Of a DNA stretch of 64,000 nucleotides, positions 22,471-34,938 are shown piece after piece. Every line of letters starts with the position of its first letter. The stretch's first letter is position 1. Under the pieces are notes generated by a model, which did no database searches, was not told the DNA's origin, and saw only the letters and a program-made list of their open reading frames with translations. Both the position numbers and the translations under genes were made by a program. Source of the stretch: Erigeron canadensis (Eukaryota > Streptophyta > Magnoliopsida > Asterales > Asteraceae); contig NC_057767.1 of NCBI RefSeq assembly GCF_010389155.1, positions 3,331,765 to 3,395,764 of the forward strand. Reading direction: 5' to 3'.

Positions 22471-23790
22471 TTTGGTGGCTAAACTTTTTTTTTCAAAGTG
22501 AATTATTTGCTCTTTATATAGTGAAAAAAACAAATTATAATTTTAAATGTATAAAACAATAAGTTAAATTGTCAAATTTGATAGATTTGATTGATGGGGG
22601 ACAACCGGACAAGTAATGGGATGTGATGGAGTGCAAAATAGCAAATAGCCAAATACCCGTAGGCCGTAGTTGATATAAAGCTCCACTCTTTGTTTCCCCT
22701 CACAATATCTCACTCTTTTTCTTTTTTTAACGAAGAGTATCAAATTAATCTTCCTTGTTTCAACTTTCAAATGATAAAATTTAAACTTTTGACAAGTATA
22801 CAAATAACTAATGCACTGTACTACAAATATACAAACAGTGTTCCCTTGGTTTCTTCAACACAAATACGAATATTAGTTAAAAGCTAGCATGGTACAATGG
22901 TTCAAACACATAGTACAACAAGATTGAAAACTTAAAAATCTTCTCAACTTTCAAGTTATCTGAGGTTTATATTTCCTTTTTTAAATGCAATTTCAATAAC
23001 TCATCTTATCACTTTTTGCAATTAGTGGCAACCACACAATCATCCAAAATACTTTTTATAAGAAAACCCAAATAATTGAAAAAACTCTATACTTGCAAGA
23101 TTTGAACCCGAAACATATATACATTCCGGGGCTCTATCTCATTTCGTGAGATAATGAACTATAATAAAAAAAAAAAAAAAAAAAAAAACTCGTAAAAATC
23201 CCACATTATTTTGCACTAAAAAAACACAATTTGATTTTTAATTTGAGATGATCATTATCTAAACACTTCCACAACTTATTCCATAACATACACTAATTAT
23301 ACTAAAATACACTATTTGTGTATAAAAGTCTAAGGATTAAAATTTTCTTTGTTTATAAATTTAAAACAATGGTTCTTATTTTGTTTTTTGTATCTTCAGT
23401 CTACTTCAATTCTATCGAGCTCTATAAACAAATTTTTATACTGAACTTGCACATATAACCTATGGTTGATGTGTTATCACACATACCACATGAGCTAAAG
23501 CTCAAGAGTAATAACAGTGTATTAAACTACGTATTATATAAACTACTTTAACTATTTTGTGTTTCTTTGTAGCGTCTTAGTGGCTTGTAATTGGTTTTTG
23601 CACTTAATGTGCATTGGGTTGAAACTACGCAGTTTGGTAATTTGATCATGGTGCCCGACTTCATTGATAGTGATACAATTTTTTGATAGTAATATGGGTG
23701 AAAGTATAAAGCCTCTTAAATCATTTTAAACAAAATAGATATGTTTTTCTTGTGGAAAGTATATTTTACTTGTTATATATCATATATATA
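22471..23790. other. Intergenic AT-rich DNA
   Basis: No gene seen. An A-run of about 22 lies near 23167-23188, beside a TTTGAACCCG motif near 23101 that could be a decayed retroposon. A (TA)n tract ends the stretch near 23785-23805. Confidence 0.4.
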
Positions 23791-24439
23791 TATATATATA
23801 TATTAAAAAGTTAAAGTGAGAACCACAAAAAATGTCTGAGACCCATGAGAACCATTATTTCCTTAATATGTGCAAGGGTAGTATTGTAATTCTATAAATA
23901 CAATTACTTAATTATCAGTTGAAATTAAAATTCCCCTGTGAATCGCTGGTGCAGCTACAATCTCAAGGCTGTTAAGTTAACAATACTCTTTTTACCCGAT
24001 CATTTCCATGAATTGGTAATTATCATCCGCATTTAGCAAAGTTTTGTTTAAAAAAAAAAATCAAAATGGATTATAAAAATGACATTAAAATTCCTTCAAA
24101 GGAAGAGGATAGCTAGCACCATTGTTTAAGACTGCGTTTTATAGTTATGCAGCTTCATATAGTTAAGATTTTAGATAAGTAACTTTTAAACTTATCATAT
24201 GAGTCGAACTATCGAATAGTTAATTTCAAACTCTCAAAAACCTTAATAAGAATGCAAATTGGATAAAAGTACAATCTGCTTATAAAATATATATGTAAAT
24301 ACAAACACCTACTATCTGAAGCTTTAATCTTTTTGCTATGTATGTAATATACACATTCTTGAACCAAATGTCTAAAAAAGATCAAGCATGTAGTCTTCCC
24401 GACAAGTAAAAGCCAACTTTTCTCTCGAAAGTGACGCAA

Positions 24440-24830
24440 TCTTATTCACCATGTCACAAGCCTCAAGGCGATACCCCGAGTCATGTTTAACAATCAAAGT
24501 CAGACATCTTCCATGTCAAGATATTATGAAGGATGTAACAAGCCAGACTAAGCTATAGCCTATAGGTAACTTAGTCTTGTCTGGGTCACCACATTACTCC
24601 ATGAATCATATTCCATACGTCTTTCAAACGGGCCAATGCCCCCTGGGCCACCAATCATGTTGCAAAATGGTGTTTGTTGTATTCGGTTTTTGCCTCGGAT
24701 AGCTCTCTACCTTGGAATGGACTTATCAGCCACGGCAGTAGAGGAAACCCCAAGTCTCCAACTATGTATTCTTGAAGTTCTGTTGTGAAAGCTTCCGTTT
24801 ACCCAACGATAATTCTCTTAAACCTGTTCA
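24440..24830 (-). pseudogene. PIF/Harbinger-type transposase fragment
   Basis: The minus strand near 24765-24690 reads GDLGFPLLPWLISPFQGRE and then TEYN-HHF, a pattern typical of the DDE domain of plant Harbinger transposases. Farther downstream are pieces like GPFERR and DSWSN. Frame changes and stops interrupt the region, and only a few hundred bases remain, so it cannot encode an enzyme. Confidence 0.6.
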
Positions 24831-25125
24831 CATTGTCACAATACCAACATTATTTTCACATGGGTCCAAGATCTAACAAATCACTAAAAACAATAGTAAC
24901 ATGTGTCGATATGCATTTACCAAATCATTAAAAAGAAACAAAGTCATAACACATTTATGTAATATATGTTGCAATGTAGTACACACATACGTTTTAGTAC
25001 ATCCCAAAACACACGTTATTAAATCCGAACCTCATACTTTAACCATCATACCACATTTTTACCACATGAACACATATGTTTAGTCAAACAAAACACACAT
25101 ACATAAACAGTCACAACACATGTGA

Positions 25126-25300
25126 AACACATAAACATAGGTGAACCGAGTCACATACAAATGTGTACACAGAACCACACAGACACAGGTGAACCGTCTC
25201 ACATACAAATGTGTACAGAGAGCCCACACATATATACACGGAATCACATAAACACAGGTGAACCGATTCACATTCAGGTGCACACAGATAGAACATGTGT
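25126..25300. repeat. Short irregular tandem repeat
   Basis: Three copies of a unit with GGTGAACCG followed by TCACAT-CA and GTGTACA start at about 25140, 25188 and 25257 (spacings 48 and 69). The surrounding DNA is rich in ACACA. The frames here are repeat-driven and not taken as genes. Confidence 0.6.
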
Positions 25301-26160
25301 CCACAATACAAAAAAAAATCATACATGTATCTAATAACATGTGTATCATTCTATGACTTACTATCTTCTTTACTCACCCACCAAAAAAAATCATCCATTT
25401 GAGTGCAGACAAATCTGAGTTCACTACATCACACAAATGTCAAAATACTTGTTCATACATCAATACTTGACTATTATCTTATTTAAGGAAAAAACAAAAA
25501 ACCCTACATTAAGAGTATTGAATATTACTGAATAACCAGTTATAAACTTAAGAAACCCTCATTTTCCCCCAAACAATCAGAAAAACTTAATTGGTATCCC
25601 TATTAAAGGATGTCGATATTCTTATCATCTCGCTATATCTCCGTATTCCAACCAATTAATGGAAACAACAATCACTCGAAAAACCATTAGTTGATTTAGG
25701 TGACTAATATATAAAAAAGTTTACAAAAGCAATGAAACTTTTTAGGTTAAAAAATACCTCTTTTCATATTGATAAAATGAGTGTCTTCTCTAAACAGCCA
25801 ATTAGTATATCCCGGATTGTTAGTTGATCAATTTAATTCCACAGAATATTTGCTTGAAATTGTGATTTTCATTTCATTATAGATTGATTTATTTTTTTAC
25901 CGTATTTTGTTGAAAGAGAATCGGTGGCAGTGAACATCAGGATAATTGTGTTTTAATTAGGAGATAAATTAAATTATATATCAATTCAATATTCCTCTTC
26001 TACCCTTTTACACGGACCACGTCTTTAAAAGAGAAACTTTATTTACACAAATGCCATTGATGCTTTCTAACCCTTGATTTAACTAATCTAATGGTTATGA
26101 TTAGTTCTCGCAGTTCTCGACAATTTCTTAGTTCTCATAGTATCTTCACTATATATATAT

Positions 26161-27344
26161 ATCTATCTATATATATATATATATTGACTTCCTCTCCCCA
26201 CGTTTTCGATTCCCCTTGATCTTCTACTAAACTATCACGGATATTTCTCCACATTAGTTATGTATCAACAATAATTTCACTATACAATCTGGAACAATAA
26301 TTTCACTATAAATAATACGAGTAGTTTTTTTTTTTTTGAGTTTTGTTAATGACAGCCCTCAGTATTAGTTAATTTGATGCATTAAAATTTGTACTTTGTT
26401 TTGTGAAAATTCAGGGGGCGGTTATTGATATATAAAGTACTACTTTTTATGCATGTAATAAGCTGTTAATGACAACCCTTAGGGTTGTCATTATCATTTT
26501 CCTTTTTTTTTATATTGAGTATACAATTTCACTATACAATCTGGAACAGGATAGAAATTAACGAGACTATATATATGCAATATTGTATATAGATTATGTG
26601 TCAAGTTGTTCTGGTGTATATATATATATATATAATTAATATATGTTAATCTTACTTTTCAATATGTATGTGAAAGTATTTAATTTGTTTCTATCTCTAC
26701 TATATCTTTTTGGAAGTCTATTGATATTTGATTATATAGATTTCTTTTCTGGCGTAGAATTCATTTTTATGATGATAGATATATATAGATCCTTTGTTTT
26801 TGTGAAGAAGATGAATAGATGATTGGTATATATATCACTATGCATGTTTGATGCGTTTACGAATTTTAGAGATTTATGAGTAGGATAATACTCGTAATAC
26901 TACTAATAAATTGGTAATGTTCTGTTGTGTGCTACTGTAAACTACATGGATAGATCATAGTAGTGTGTTTATAAACATAATGAAAAGGAAGTATGTTAAT
27001 GTTTTTATAGTGTAACATGATTAAAATATAGATTTATTAGTTTAGTTGCATTTCCTGTATGAACTTCTCTTTACTACAGTATTTCTTTTGAAAAACTTTG
27101 GTTTTATTTGTTTAAGTAATAATAGCTCCTATATGATTATATGTGTGAATCTCTTTATGAGAGAATGAGCTTAAAAACATGCAACTCATTTCAAGATACC
27201 TATTTTATCTTTTGTTATTTGTCAAGTCTCAAAAAGTTCACGTTCCATAATACTCTGTATTTTGACTTAATATATGCGCGCATTCTTTTCTAGCTTGTTT
27301 AGTCTAATGGTATGATTTTTAAAATTATGATTCTTTTAGATAAT
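26161..27344. other. Intergenic AT-rich DNA with a short perfect palindrome
   Basis: Contains (TA)n tracts, a duplicated TTTCACTATACAATCTGGAA at about 26276 and 26526, and a 27-base near-perfect palindrome at 26467-26493 (13-base arms TAATGACAACCCT, one-base loop) whose arm recurs near 26346 as TAATGACAGCCCT. Likely small MITE debris. No gene seen. Confidence 0.45.
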
Positions 27345-27905
27345 ATGTCGAACTTGGCTAAACTTGAATTCGCTGCTCTTGGTATCTCGGGAAATAACTA
27401 TCTCCCTTGGACTCTTGAAGCGTGAATACCTCACTGTTGGGGATCCAATGGAACTTTGGAAAAATATAAACGAGCGTTTTGACCATCAAAAGACGGTCAT
27501 ACTACCAACAGCTCGATATGATTGGCTCCATTTAAGGCTTCAAGATTTTAAAACAGTGAGTGAATACAACTCTGACCTATTTCGCATCACTTTAGAACTC
27601 AAATTGTGTGGTGAAAAAATAACCGAAGAAGACATGCTAGAAAAAACGTTCTCTACATTCCATGCTTCAAATATGTTGTAATCACAACAATATAGAGAAC
27701 GCAAATTCAAGAAATACTCTCAATTGATTGCATGTCTATTGGTCGCGGAGCAAAATGATAAGCTCCTACTTAAGAATCATCGATCGCGACCAGTCGGTTC
27801 AAGCCCTTTGCCTGAAGCAAATGCGGTAGATCACCAAAGTGGACAAGGTGGAGGAAGAGGTCGTGCTCCAAATAGAGGGCGTGGTCGTGGACGAGGATAT
27901 CATAA
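27345..27905 (+). pseudogene. Copia gag (UBN2-type) fragment
   Basis: Begins with the SNLAKLEFAALGISG-NYLPW start typical of copia gag, then jumps by an internal deletion and frame change to ELWKNINERFDHQK and FKTVSEYNS, with a stop near 27679, and continues as QLIACLLVAEQND and a Gly/Arg-rich tail (GGGRGRAPNRGRGRGRG) near 27845-27900. The zinc knuckle and everything downstream are absent. No LTRs were noticed on either side. It is a dead fragment. Confidence 0.78.
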
Positions 27906-28227
27906 CACTTGTGTTATAAGTGTTATATCCGGTCTTGGTTATAAGTTATAAGTGTTCTGAACAAAGTAAAACTGAATCATCCACTTGTGTCGATCAGACT
28001 GGTCTTTGATTTGAGCTTGACTTAGTCCCTGATCCTACTTAGTCCCTGATCAAAGTGCTGATGCATAACATCTATACTTACCCAACAATCCGTAACAAAC
28101 ATACACTCTAATTTTGAATATGATACTTGACGTGGCAATAATTAGTTTGAGAAAATGCATTTAAGTAATTATCGTTAATAAAACAAAAATGTTTAGAAGA
28201 ATTCATAGCATTATAGCAAACGCTTAC

Positions 28228-28418
28228 CTCTTCCACTTCTTCTGCAGATCTTATAAAACTTGACCAGTTTTTTCGCCTTAAAACATCTTCTTGAGGATAA
28301 TTCTTCAACAACATGCCAATCTCTAGTTTCTCTTTAACAATTCTTTCTTTTTCGTGATCCTCTTCTTTAGGTAAACGCTCCAACTCTTTAGTCTTTTCAC
28401 GTTGATAGGTTTTGCATT
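28228..28418 (-). pseudogene. Exon-like charged segment, unrecognised
   Basis: The minus strand from 28418 (after a TTTTTAAG acceptor) is open to a good donor (GAG then GTAAGC) at 28228. It encodes a Lys/Glu-rich, probably helical segment with LPKEEDHEKERIVKEKLE and EDVLRRKNWSSFIRSAEEVEE. A second open stretch upstream (28512-28454, GFKDYHFGWFK) has splice-like borders, but its phase does not join correctly. It may be one exon of a gene fragment captured by a transposon. I do not recognise the family. Confidence 0.35.
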
Positions 28419-28514
28419 CTTAAAAAGCGCAACTTAAAATCTCAAATATAAACTTGAACCAACCGAAATGGTAATCCTTAAACCCCACTGGTGAAGTAAA
28501 TGAGTACATTTCCT

Positions 28515-29642
28515 GAAATGAAAGTGTTTTCCAGTTTCAGCATAAACTAACACTAATTCATTTTCGGTTTTCAAAACGCAATTATGCAGACACAACCCCT
28601 TTATAGACGTACTACCAGCTTGAATACTCGGTAAACCCTAAACCTAAGTGAAGGGGTCAAGGGGATCAACTCCGGTGACAACTTTTTATTCTACTTAATT
28701 ATATCGAAGAAGAAAAACTGAAAGCACTCAAAGGTTCATCTTTATATTTAATCTTTCTTATTTATACTTTCAAATTTTTGGGATAACCTATTAAAGATAA
28801 GCTACAAAGTCGAAGAATTTCAATAAAATAACAAACATATTATCCTTTAGCTATAATCCCAGATAAACTTTTTAAAAAACCCCACAAATCCCCTTTATTA
28901 TATAAAAAAACCTAAAATCCAAAAACTAAGCTAACAATTTCCAAGAATGTATAGAAAACAATAGTCATGAAACATTATATCAAAAAAAGAAAAAAGAAAA
29001 AGAAACCTTTAGAAAAGAACAGTAAAATTAAGATGTTCATACTTACTTGATGCATCCATTGATTTTGGGATATGATGAGGATGTTAATACACAAAAGAAT
29101 GATTTGATATATAGTTTGGAAGATTCAATACAAAGATATGAAAATAAGATTTTCCTTTATTTGATTTTGATTCGGTGTTTGTTGTTAGGTTATTTGTTCT
29201 TTTGTAAAATAGTTTTTTTTTCTTTTGTCATAAACTTTACGATGGAAATTTTCCCGAAGCAGAGGGGAGGTTGATACTTGGCAATTTTTTAAAAGCTCTT
29301 TAGCTAAAAGAAGCTAAAAGAACCTTATTTTATTAAGGAGAAAGATAATAAGTGAAAAAAATGACAAAATTAAAAAAGAGAAACAATAGAATCTATGTGT
29401 CAAAATGGTTTTAACTGTATCCTTAGAATTCACTTGAGGGTCCCCCTCCCGCACAATGTTGTGTAAAACACCAAAATTACCCAGAAATGATTGGAGGGTT
29501 ATTTTGATGTTTTAAATAAATTAAATCCTACAACATACTCTATTATTCAAACCCCAACCGGAAAACTACCACCACCACCACCGCGTCCAAAATCGAATCA
29601 GCCACAGCCACCGCCGCTGACATTCTAGAAACCACTACACAA
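28515..29642. other. Intergenic region upstream of gene B
   Basis: AT-rich with short frames only. 29560-29640 is C/A-rich and reads like a plant 5' UTR (CCACCACCACCACC) leading into the start of gene B. Confidence 0.4.
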
Positions 29643-32605
29643 ATGCATCATTCAAAAAAGGTCAAGAAAACCGCATCGTTTGGAAACGAAATGAAGCAAG
29701 AACCGATGAACCCGACGAACACTATGTCTGTTGCTGAAAAGCAGAAACTGGCCTCTGACTTGGTGGAGTCGGCAGCGGATTTACCGGAAAGCATTATTAA
29801 ATTCGCGTTTGATAATTGTTCAAATGGAAATGCAACAATGGAGGAGGGGATTGAGCTCGATCTCGGCACTCTCAGTAATGATACACTGTTCAAGCTGAGG
29901 AAGCTTTTAGATGATTTCTTGGCTGGCAAACAGAAAAACATTGTGCCGTTCCAAAAAAAACGGAAAACAAAAAACAAGACAGGGAACCCCACGACAAAAG
30001 AGGTATAACCCTTGACCATTTATGTATAAATATAATAATATGTCGTTATGTTAGTTTATGCCTCTAATCAAAGGAGTTTCCCTTTTCTTTTTTATTATTT
30101 TGGGAGAAGGGTCACATTTTGCAGCTAAATTTAGTTGAGTTACTCCGTATATTTATTTTAAAAAAAACTTGGTTGGATCAATGGTTGGAGCCCTGAGGTC
30201 AAGGGTTCGATTCTCATGCTCCTTTTCTACCGTTGGTAGAACCTTGAAGCAGCCACTCTACCTTTGGTAGGGTAAGGCTGTCTACATTTCAAACTTCCTC
30301 ATATACCGTCAAAGATGGTATTAGGACCCAAAACTCGTAAAAGACGGCATTGGGGGTTACTTTACTTTTTACTCCGTATTATTTTAACCCTTAAAATTTT
30401 ATTTGAATGAATGCGAAGTATGATATATGAAATGTTTAAATTAGTGAACAAAAGAGATCGAAAATTTTTTGGGGTTACCAAAAAATTAGTGAAAAAAGAG
30501 AATGAATATTTTGGGGTTATAATAACTTTAATTTGAATACATAATTTTATTTAGAGTATTATAGTTATACTAAAAGAAAAGAACATGTTGGGTTATCAAA
30601 AATTTTATTGAAAAAAAGAAAGGGAGTAAATGCTTTATAATGTACTAGTAATATAATATAGATGTAGATATGCTAGTGTTGTTAAAGGCTAGCGCCTCTT
30701 GCGCCTAGGCGCAAAAGGCGGGCGAGGTGCACCTCCAGCGCCTCAAACCCTAGGCCCAAGTCGACCATGAAAAAGGCGGTCAACAACGGTCAACTGTGGT
30801 GGTCAACGACGGTCAAAATGGTTTAATGGGTCAAGATTCATTCAAGATCCGACCGAATCGTGGCTAGATCTAATGAGTGACCATAGTCGTTTAAGAAGAT
30901 AGTGAAAATATAAAATGGGGGGAAGAAAAAATTATGTTTTTTTTATATATGTTTATAATAATCTAATAATTTGAAGTTTTTGGTGGAAAAATTATTTTTT
31001 GAATGATATTTGGTTTTATAACTGATGTCTGATTTTTTTTTACCATTATTTTTCACTATATATAAATATTTACTTAGTGCGTTTTTTTTTTCCCGGGCGT
31101 GCGCTTTTTTTGCGCCTCTCGCCTTCGCCCTATTTGGGGTCTTTGCGCTTTGAGGTCGCCTTCGCTTTTGATAGCTATGAGATATGCTAAATTTGTTTAA
31201 ATTTGAGATGTATATTAAATTGATAGTGAAATGTTCATTTGAAAACTAAAATTTCTGTGAAAACTAGAAAACTGACCACCAAAACACAAAACACATTGTG
31301 TAATCTAGAAATGCATTGTGGTAAGTTTCAAATCACAATGTGTTTTTGATTGCGTGTGAAAATCAGAAAAGTGTTCAAACATACTGTGATATGAACTTAA
31401 TACAATGTGTTTTGTTAAAACACATTAAAAATAAATTGTGTTAAATTTAGATCACAATGTGTTTTGGCCAGTTTTCTAGTTTTCACGAAAATTTTAGTTT
31501 TCAAATGATCACAACCCTAAATTTATAATCTGTTTAAATTTGTGTTACTTGGCTTGTTGAAATAGATTATGTGGTACAGTCAACGGTTTACTATGGACAG
31601 GGAAGTTTTTGTCAAACTGGGCAAAACTAGTTGAATTTGGCCAGAAAAACATATCCAAACGGGTAGAAGCCTGGAATAACGAATGTTAGTAACAGTTTGC
31701 CAGTCAAATCAGCTTGAATTGACTTTTGTTGGGTTTTTTATTTTTTGATATTTGAAAAATTAAATATGATCGTAAAAATTATGCTGCTAAAATAATTTCT
31801 AACTATTATGGAACAAACCAATATCTCTTTAGTTTTAACCAGCAACATTACCATTATAATTAGTTTCTTTCTCTTTTGCAACAATTTATTAGTTGACGTA
31901 ATAAATAATGGATTCTTAAATATGAAGTTCCATCTGATGAATAGGCTTCAACATTACTGAAAATGAAATGAACGTAAGAAAATGCATATGTCGTTACCCA
32001 ACCCGGTCATATTGCCACCTCTAATCTGTATTCATTTCGTACAGCAGGGACAGCAACTCCCTACAAAGGCCTCAACTTCTCAATGTAGCATAATTTGTGT
32101 CCAAGGCTACGAAGTGAAAGAGAGTATTGCACCGATTCTTGAAGCCATATTTAAGAAACACGGTGATATTGCATCTGAATGTATATACACTATAGCTTCT
32201 GTGAAAGCGTCTTTGCTTGAGGTTGTGTGTGAAGTTGTCGGGCGGATTCAAGCCGATGATGTTATTGAGAAAATGGAAGAAATAGAGTCCCTTGTGTCAC
32301 TGGCAGAGGCAGCTAAAATCAATGTGTCGTGGCTTTGGGTCCACTTGGAAGCCATTAACAGAAGGAAGGATGTCATGAAAAAGTGCAGTTTGCTTATGGA
32401 AACAAAAGTAATCACTGTTTTGGTTCAAATGGCTGCTCAAATGGATCTGAGAGAGAGATGTGCAGAGCTCGTGACAGCGCATGAACGATTTAAAGAGGCT
32501 GAAAGGTGCGTGAGAGTACTTCATCTTGTTGAAAAGAAGCTAAATAACAACATTTTGGACTCTAAGGCTGAAAAAGACTTGTGGGGAAGACAACCACTGT
32601 TATAG
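29643..32605 (+). CDS. Gene B: NET (BET extraterminal) domain fused to PEARLI-4 domain
   Basis: Two-exon model 29643-30002 and 32045-32605, phase 0, 306 aa. The 120-residue first exon has a basic start, then a NET domain: MSVAEKQKLASDLVE, LPESII and DLGTLSNDTLFKLRKLLDD, followed by AGKQKN. This pattern matches the NET region of plant GTE8-11-type BET proteins, which recruits partners through acidic residues in the nucleus. No bromodomain is present. The exon ends in a basic stretch and PTTKE at a GT donor, the same ending as the linker exons of D and E. The second exon is a complete PEARLI-4 domain (VAPILEAIFKKHGDIA region changed to SIAPILEAIFKKHGDIAS). The 2-kb intron holds a SINE and two MITEs. 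Without transcripts the joining of the two exons is inferred from frame, splice sites and paralogs. Confidence 0.75.
30161..30369 (+). repeat. SINE (family 1) in gene B intron
   Basis: A-box-like TTGGATCAATGGTTGGA, B-box GGGTTCGATTCTCATG and the family 1 tail are all present. Flanked by TACTCCGTAT (30141-30150 and 30370-30379) within a longer imperfect duplication, consistent with retroposition. Confidence 0.8.
30676..31179. mobile_element. MITE with GC-rich ends in gene B intron
   Basis: GC-rich, partly complementary ends (GCGCCTAGGCGC cluster at left; GCGCCTCTCGCC at right) enclose an AT-rich core. The 10-bp direct repeat AGATATGCTA flanks it (30666-30675 and 31180-31189), as a hAT- or Mutator-type target duplication would. 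Confidence 0.65.
31235..31508. mobile_element. MITE with about 40-bp terminal inverted repeats in gene B intron
   Basis: 31235-31280 and 31465-31508 are inverted complements with very few mismatches, starting TCATTTGAAAACTAAAAT. The interior repeats CACAATGTGTTTT in both orientations. No target duplication was recognised. Confidence 0.75.
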
Positions 32606-33881
32606 GCTACTAACTAAATTATGCTAGATGTGTAATAGTAGAAGATCACCAGAATCATGTCTAAACTTTTAGTTTGTCTAGTGGGAGATCCCCTTCTCGA
32701 AAACAAGGTAAGTTTATCTATATAGCTGGTTTCTTAAGTACTTGGGATTAGCTTTCTGTATATATCATCCTTTTGGTTTTCTTGTTAATAGTCACAAATT
32801 GATGGGTGTGTTGGTTAAGTAGTGATTCAAAGCAGGTTGAGTTAACGTTAAATCTTAAGTCTGTGTCACAACAATTAGGTTGGGTTGGGTTCACGTTGCA
32901 ACACTTTTATGTGTTTATAAACCAGTGAAGATGTAAGATTCTGCTAACCTTAGACTTGCTAAACCTGTTCAAATGTTCCATCCATTTCTTACATAGGTTT
33001 TGCTTTCTTTTTATGGTTTCTTTTAGCCTTGTATCACTAATCTATGTTTTACACTACCAAATTACAACTCCATAAGCCATAATTTGGTGGTGTGGCTAAA
33101 AGAGGCCAGAGGTGATTTACATGTATTCACCCTTGCAAATATAATACACATCTGCAGCTGATCTTTAGAGGCGGAATTTTAAACTTTGATCTCAAAATGA
33201 TTGCAATCTTCTCATTCCTGTTCATATGGATTCTGAGTTTCCTGATAGTCTCTGTGTTACTGTGTAATTCTGAATACTGTTGCACGCCGTTCTACTCGTT
33301 TATTCTGTAATGACAGTAAATTCTGCATAATTAATGTAATAATGTCATGGATTAGTGTGGCATTGTAACAGAAATATAGTAATGTGAATCTAAGTGAAGA
33401 GTAAAAAGTACAAAACATTGGCTAGTTATTCATACTCGATCTTCCGTCCAAATGTCCAATATATTTTGTTGTTTTTGTAGTAGACAGTAATTTTGGTAAA
33501 TTCCGTCAAATTTTAGTAGTAAGACATTAATTTTACTCGTAGATAATATTGTGTATTAATTTTACTCATTGGTATGTTTGGAACTTTGGAATATGGGTTT
33601 TATAAGCTTCAAGTGATAGAATTCGTTTGGTTTAAATGGCATTAAACTATTTAGAATATCTTTTAGAAATAACCTGTCGCTTACAAAATACTCGTAGGAA
33701 TTTAGTTTAACAAATACTCGTATTTAGTACTGATGAGTAAAATGCATTTTCTTTCCTTTTTTTACTTGTTTATCCTCTTCTGTTGATTTTGTTTTTCATC
33801 TTTTCAAAAGAGACGCTGCTTTTAACGAATTATTTAAATGGCTATATACATTACAACATTCAAAATGAAAAATAGTAAATA
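32606..33881. other. 3' flank of gene B
   Basis: 32640-33330 is shared in diverged form with the flanks of D (50440-50960), E (56760-57430) and the orphan stretch at 42895-43320. 33340-33880 is AT-rich with nothing recognisable. Confidence 0.55.
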
Positions 33882-33912
33882 CTAGTATTTCTACCCGGGT
33901 GTTGCCCCGGGA
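33882..33912 (-). mobile_element. Helitron 3' terminus (minus strand)
   Basis: The minus strand reads a CCCGGG...CCCGGG hairpin (33911-33894) followed by CTAG at 33885-33882 and a T, the Helitron 3' end pattern. The rest of the element would extend to the right, but its 5' end was not found. 33913-34673 is AT-rich with no gene. Confidence 0.5.
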
Positions 33913-34673
33913 GAAAAACAAAACTTTCGTGACAAATGTTAAAAAACATTAAGCCGAAAAAACAAAATTCTCGTGCCAAAAAATTTAAGAAAATAAAAGT
34001 CGTTATTTAAAGTAAAGAAAATGAAATTTTGGTAACAAAAGTTATGTAGTAAAAAACAAATAAAAGAAAATTTTTAGAGCAAGACCTAAAAAAAGCAAAG
34101 TTATGAAGAAAAAAAGTACAAAAGTTAAGAAACTTGAACATGAAAGCAAAGCTTGTTAAAGTTATGAAATAAGTAAAAGATATTTGTTAAAAATAAGAAA
34201 AAAAATAAATTTTTTGTTGGGTAAAGATTAAAAACCAAAAGTTACATGGCAAAAAGTAATTAAGGCAAACTTTAGTGGCAAAAGTTAAAAAAACTAAAAT
34301 TGAAAAAAAATCTCCATTAAATGCCATTTTGTACCTATCGTTAGTTAGCCAAACAACACTTAACCGTTGTTAATTATTTTGGTTGTGCAATAATAAATCT
34401 TTGGGGGAGCAAACTGTAAATATGAAAGTTAACGACAATTAAAAAAAGGACCTGATTTGTAGTACTTTTTATGGTTATATTTAACGGCCGTTAAAGTTAT
34501 TAAATGTTTTTGTTTTATCTATGCATTATATAGTTGTATCTCTAGCTTTATAGCTTATACTTTTAGCTACAGTACATTTGTCTCACAAAGCAAACTTGCT
34601 TTTTAGTACATATATATAATTGCTAATTAATTCTCTTAAAAAACATTTAATTGTTTGATCATAACATTTAATA

Positions 34674-34938
34674 TCTATACTATTTTATAATAATTATTAT
34701 TTTCTCTCTCATAAAAGTGTTAGATGGAAAATTACCATTTTATCCTTTATAAATTAATTTACATCATTAATCTTTTTATCTTCTAAATTATATCTACTAT
34801 CCTTTTACATCAATTATTTTTTACACAAATTACTTACAGAGTTGCACCCACCATAAACAACACCACCACGACCACCGTCACCACCGCCAATCGTCGTTAC
34901 CACCAAGTCGCCGCCGCATCGCGCGGGTACAATGCTAG
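34674..34938 (+). mobile_element. Non-autonomous Helitron, 265 bp
   Basis: Starts TCTATACTATTTTATAATAA after an A and ends in a GC-rich stretch with GCATCGCGCGGG and CTAG before a T, matching Helitron ends. Unexpectedly, it is flanked by a 12-bp exact direct repeat TAACATTTAATA (34662-34673 and 34939-34950). A degraded relative lies at 60285-60502. Confidence 0.7.

Larger units (their letters stand above)
23795..26160. mobile_element. Possible TA-flanked DNA transposon containing a Harbinger relic
   Basis: The left side starts after a (TA)n tract with AAAGTGAGAACCAC and a second GAGAACCA. The right side (26105-26150) has inverted AGTTCTC motifs and AGTATCTTCACT before another (TA)n tract. 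The end motifs resemble those of the foldback element at 42001-42591 and the element near 44880-45325. Ends are only loosely complementary, so the limits are tentative. Confidence 0.35.

Noticed and set aside
25080..25349. Cys-rich small protein frames
   Set aside because: They derive from ACACA/GTGTA repeat units on the minus strand and have no signal peptide or conserved pattern that I recognise.
29648..30019. Minus-strand frame opposite the NET exon
   Set aside because: Shadow of the coding strand; the plus strand has a recognisable domain and proper splice donor.
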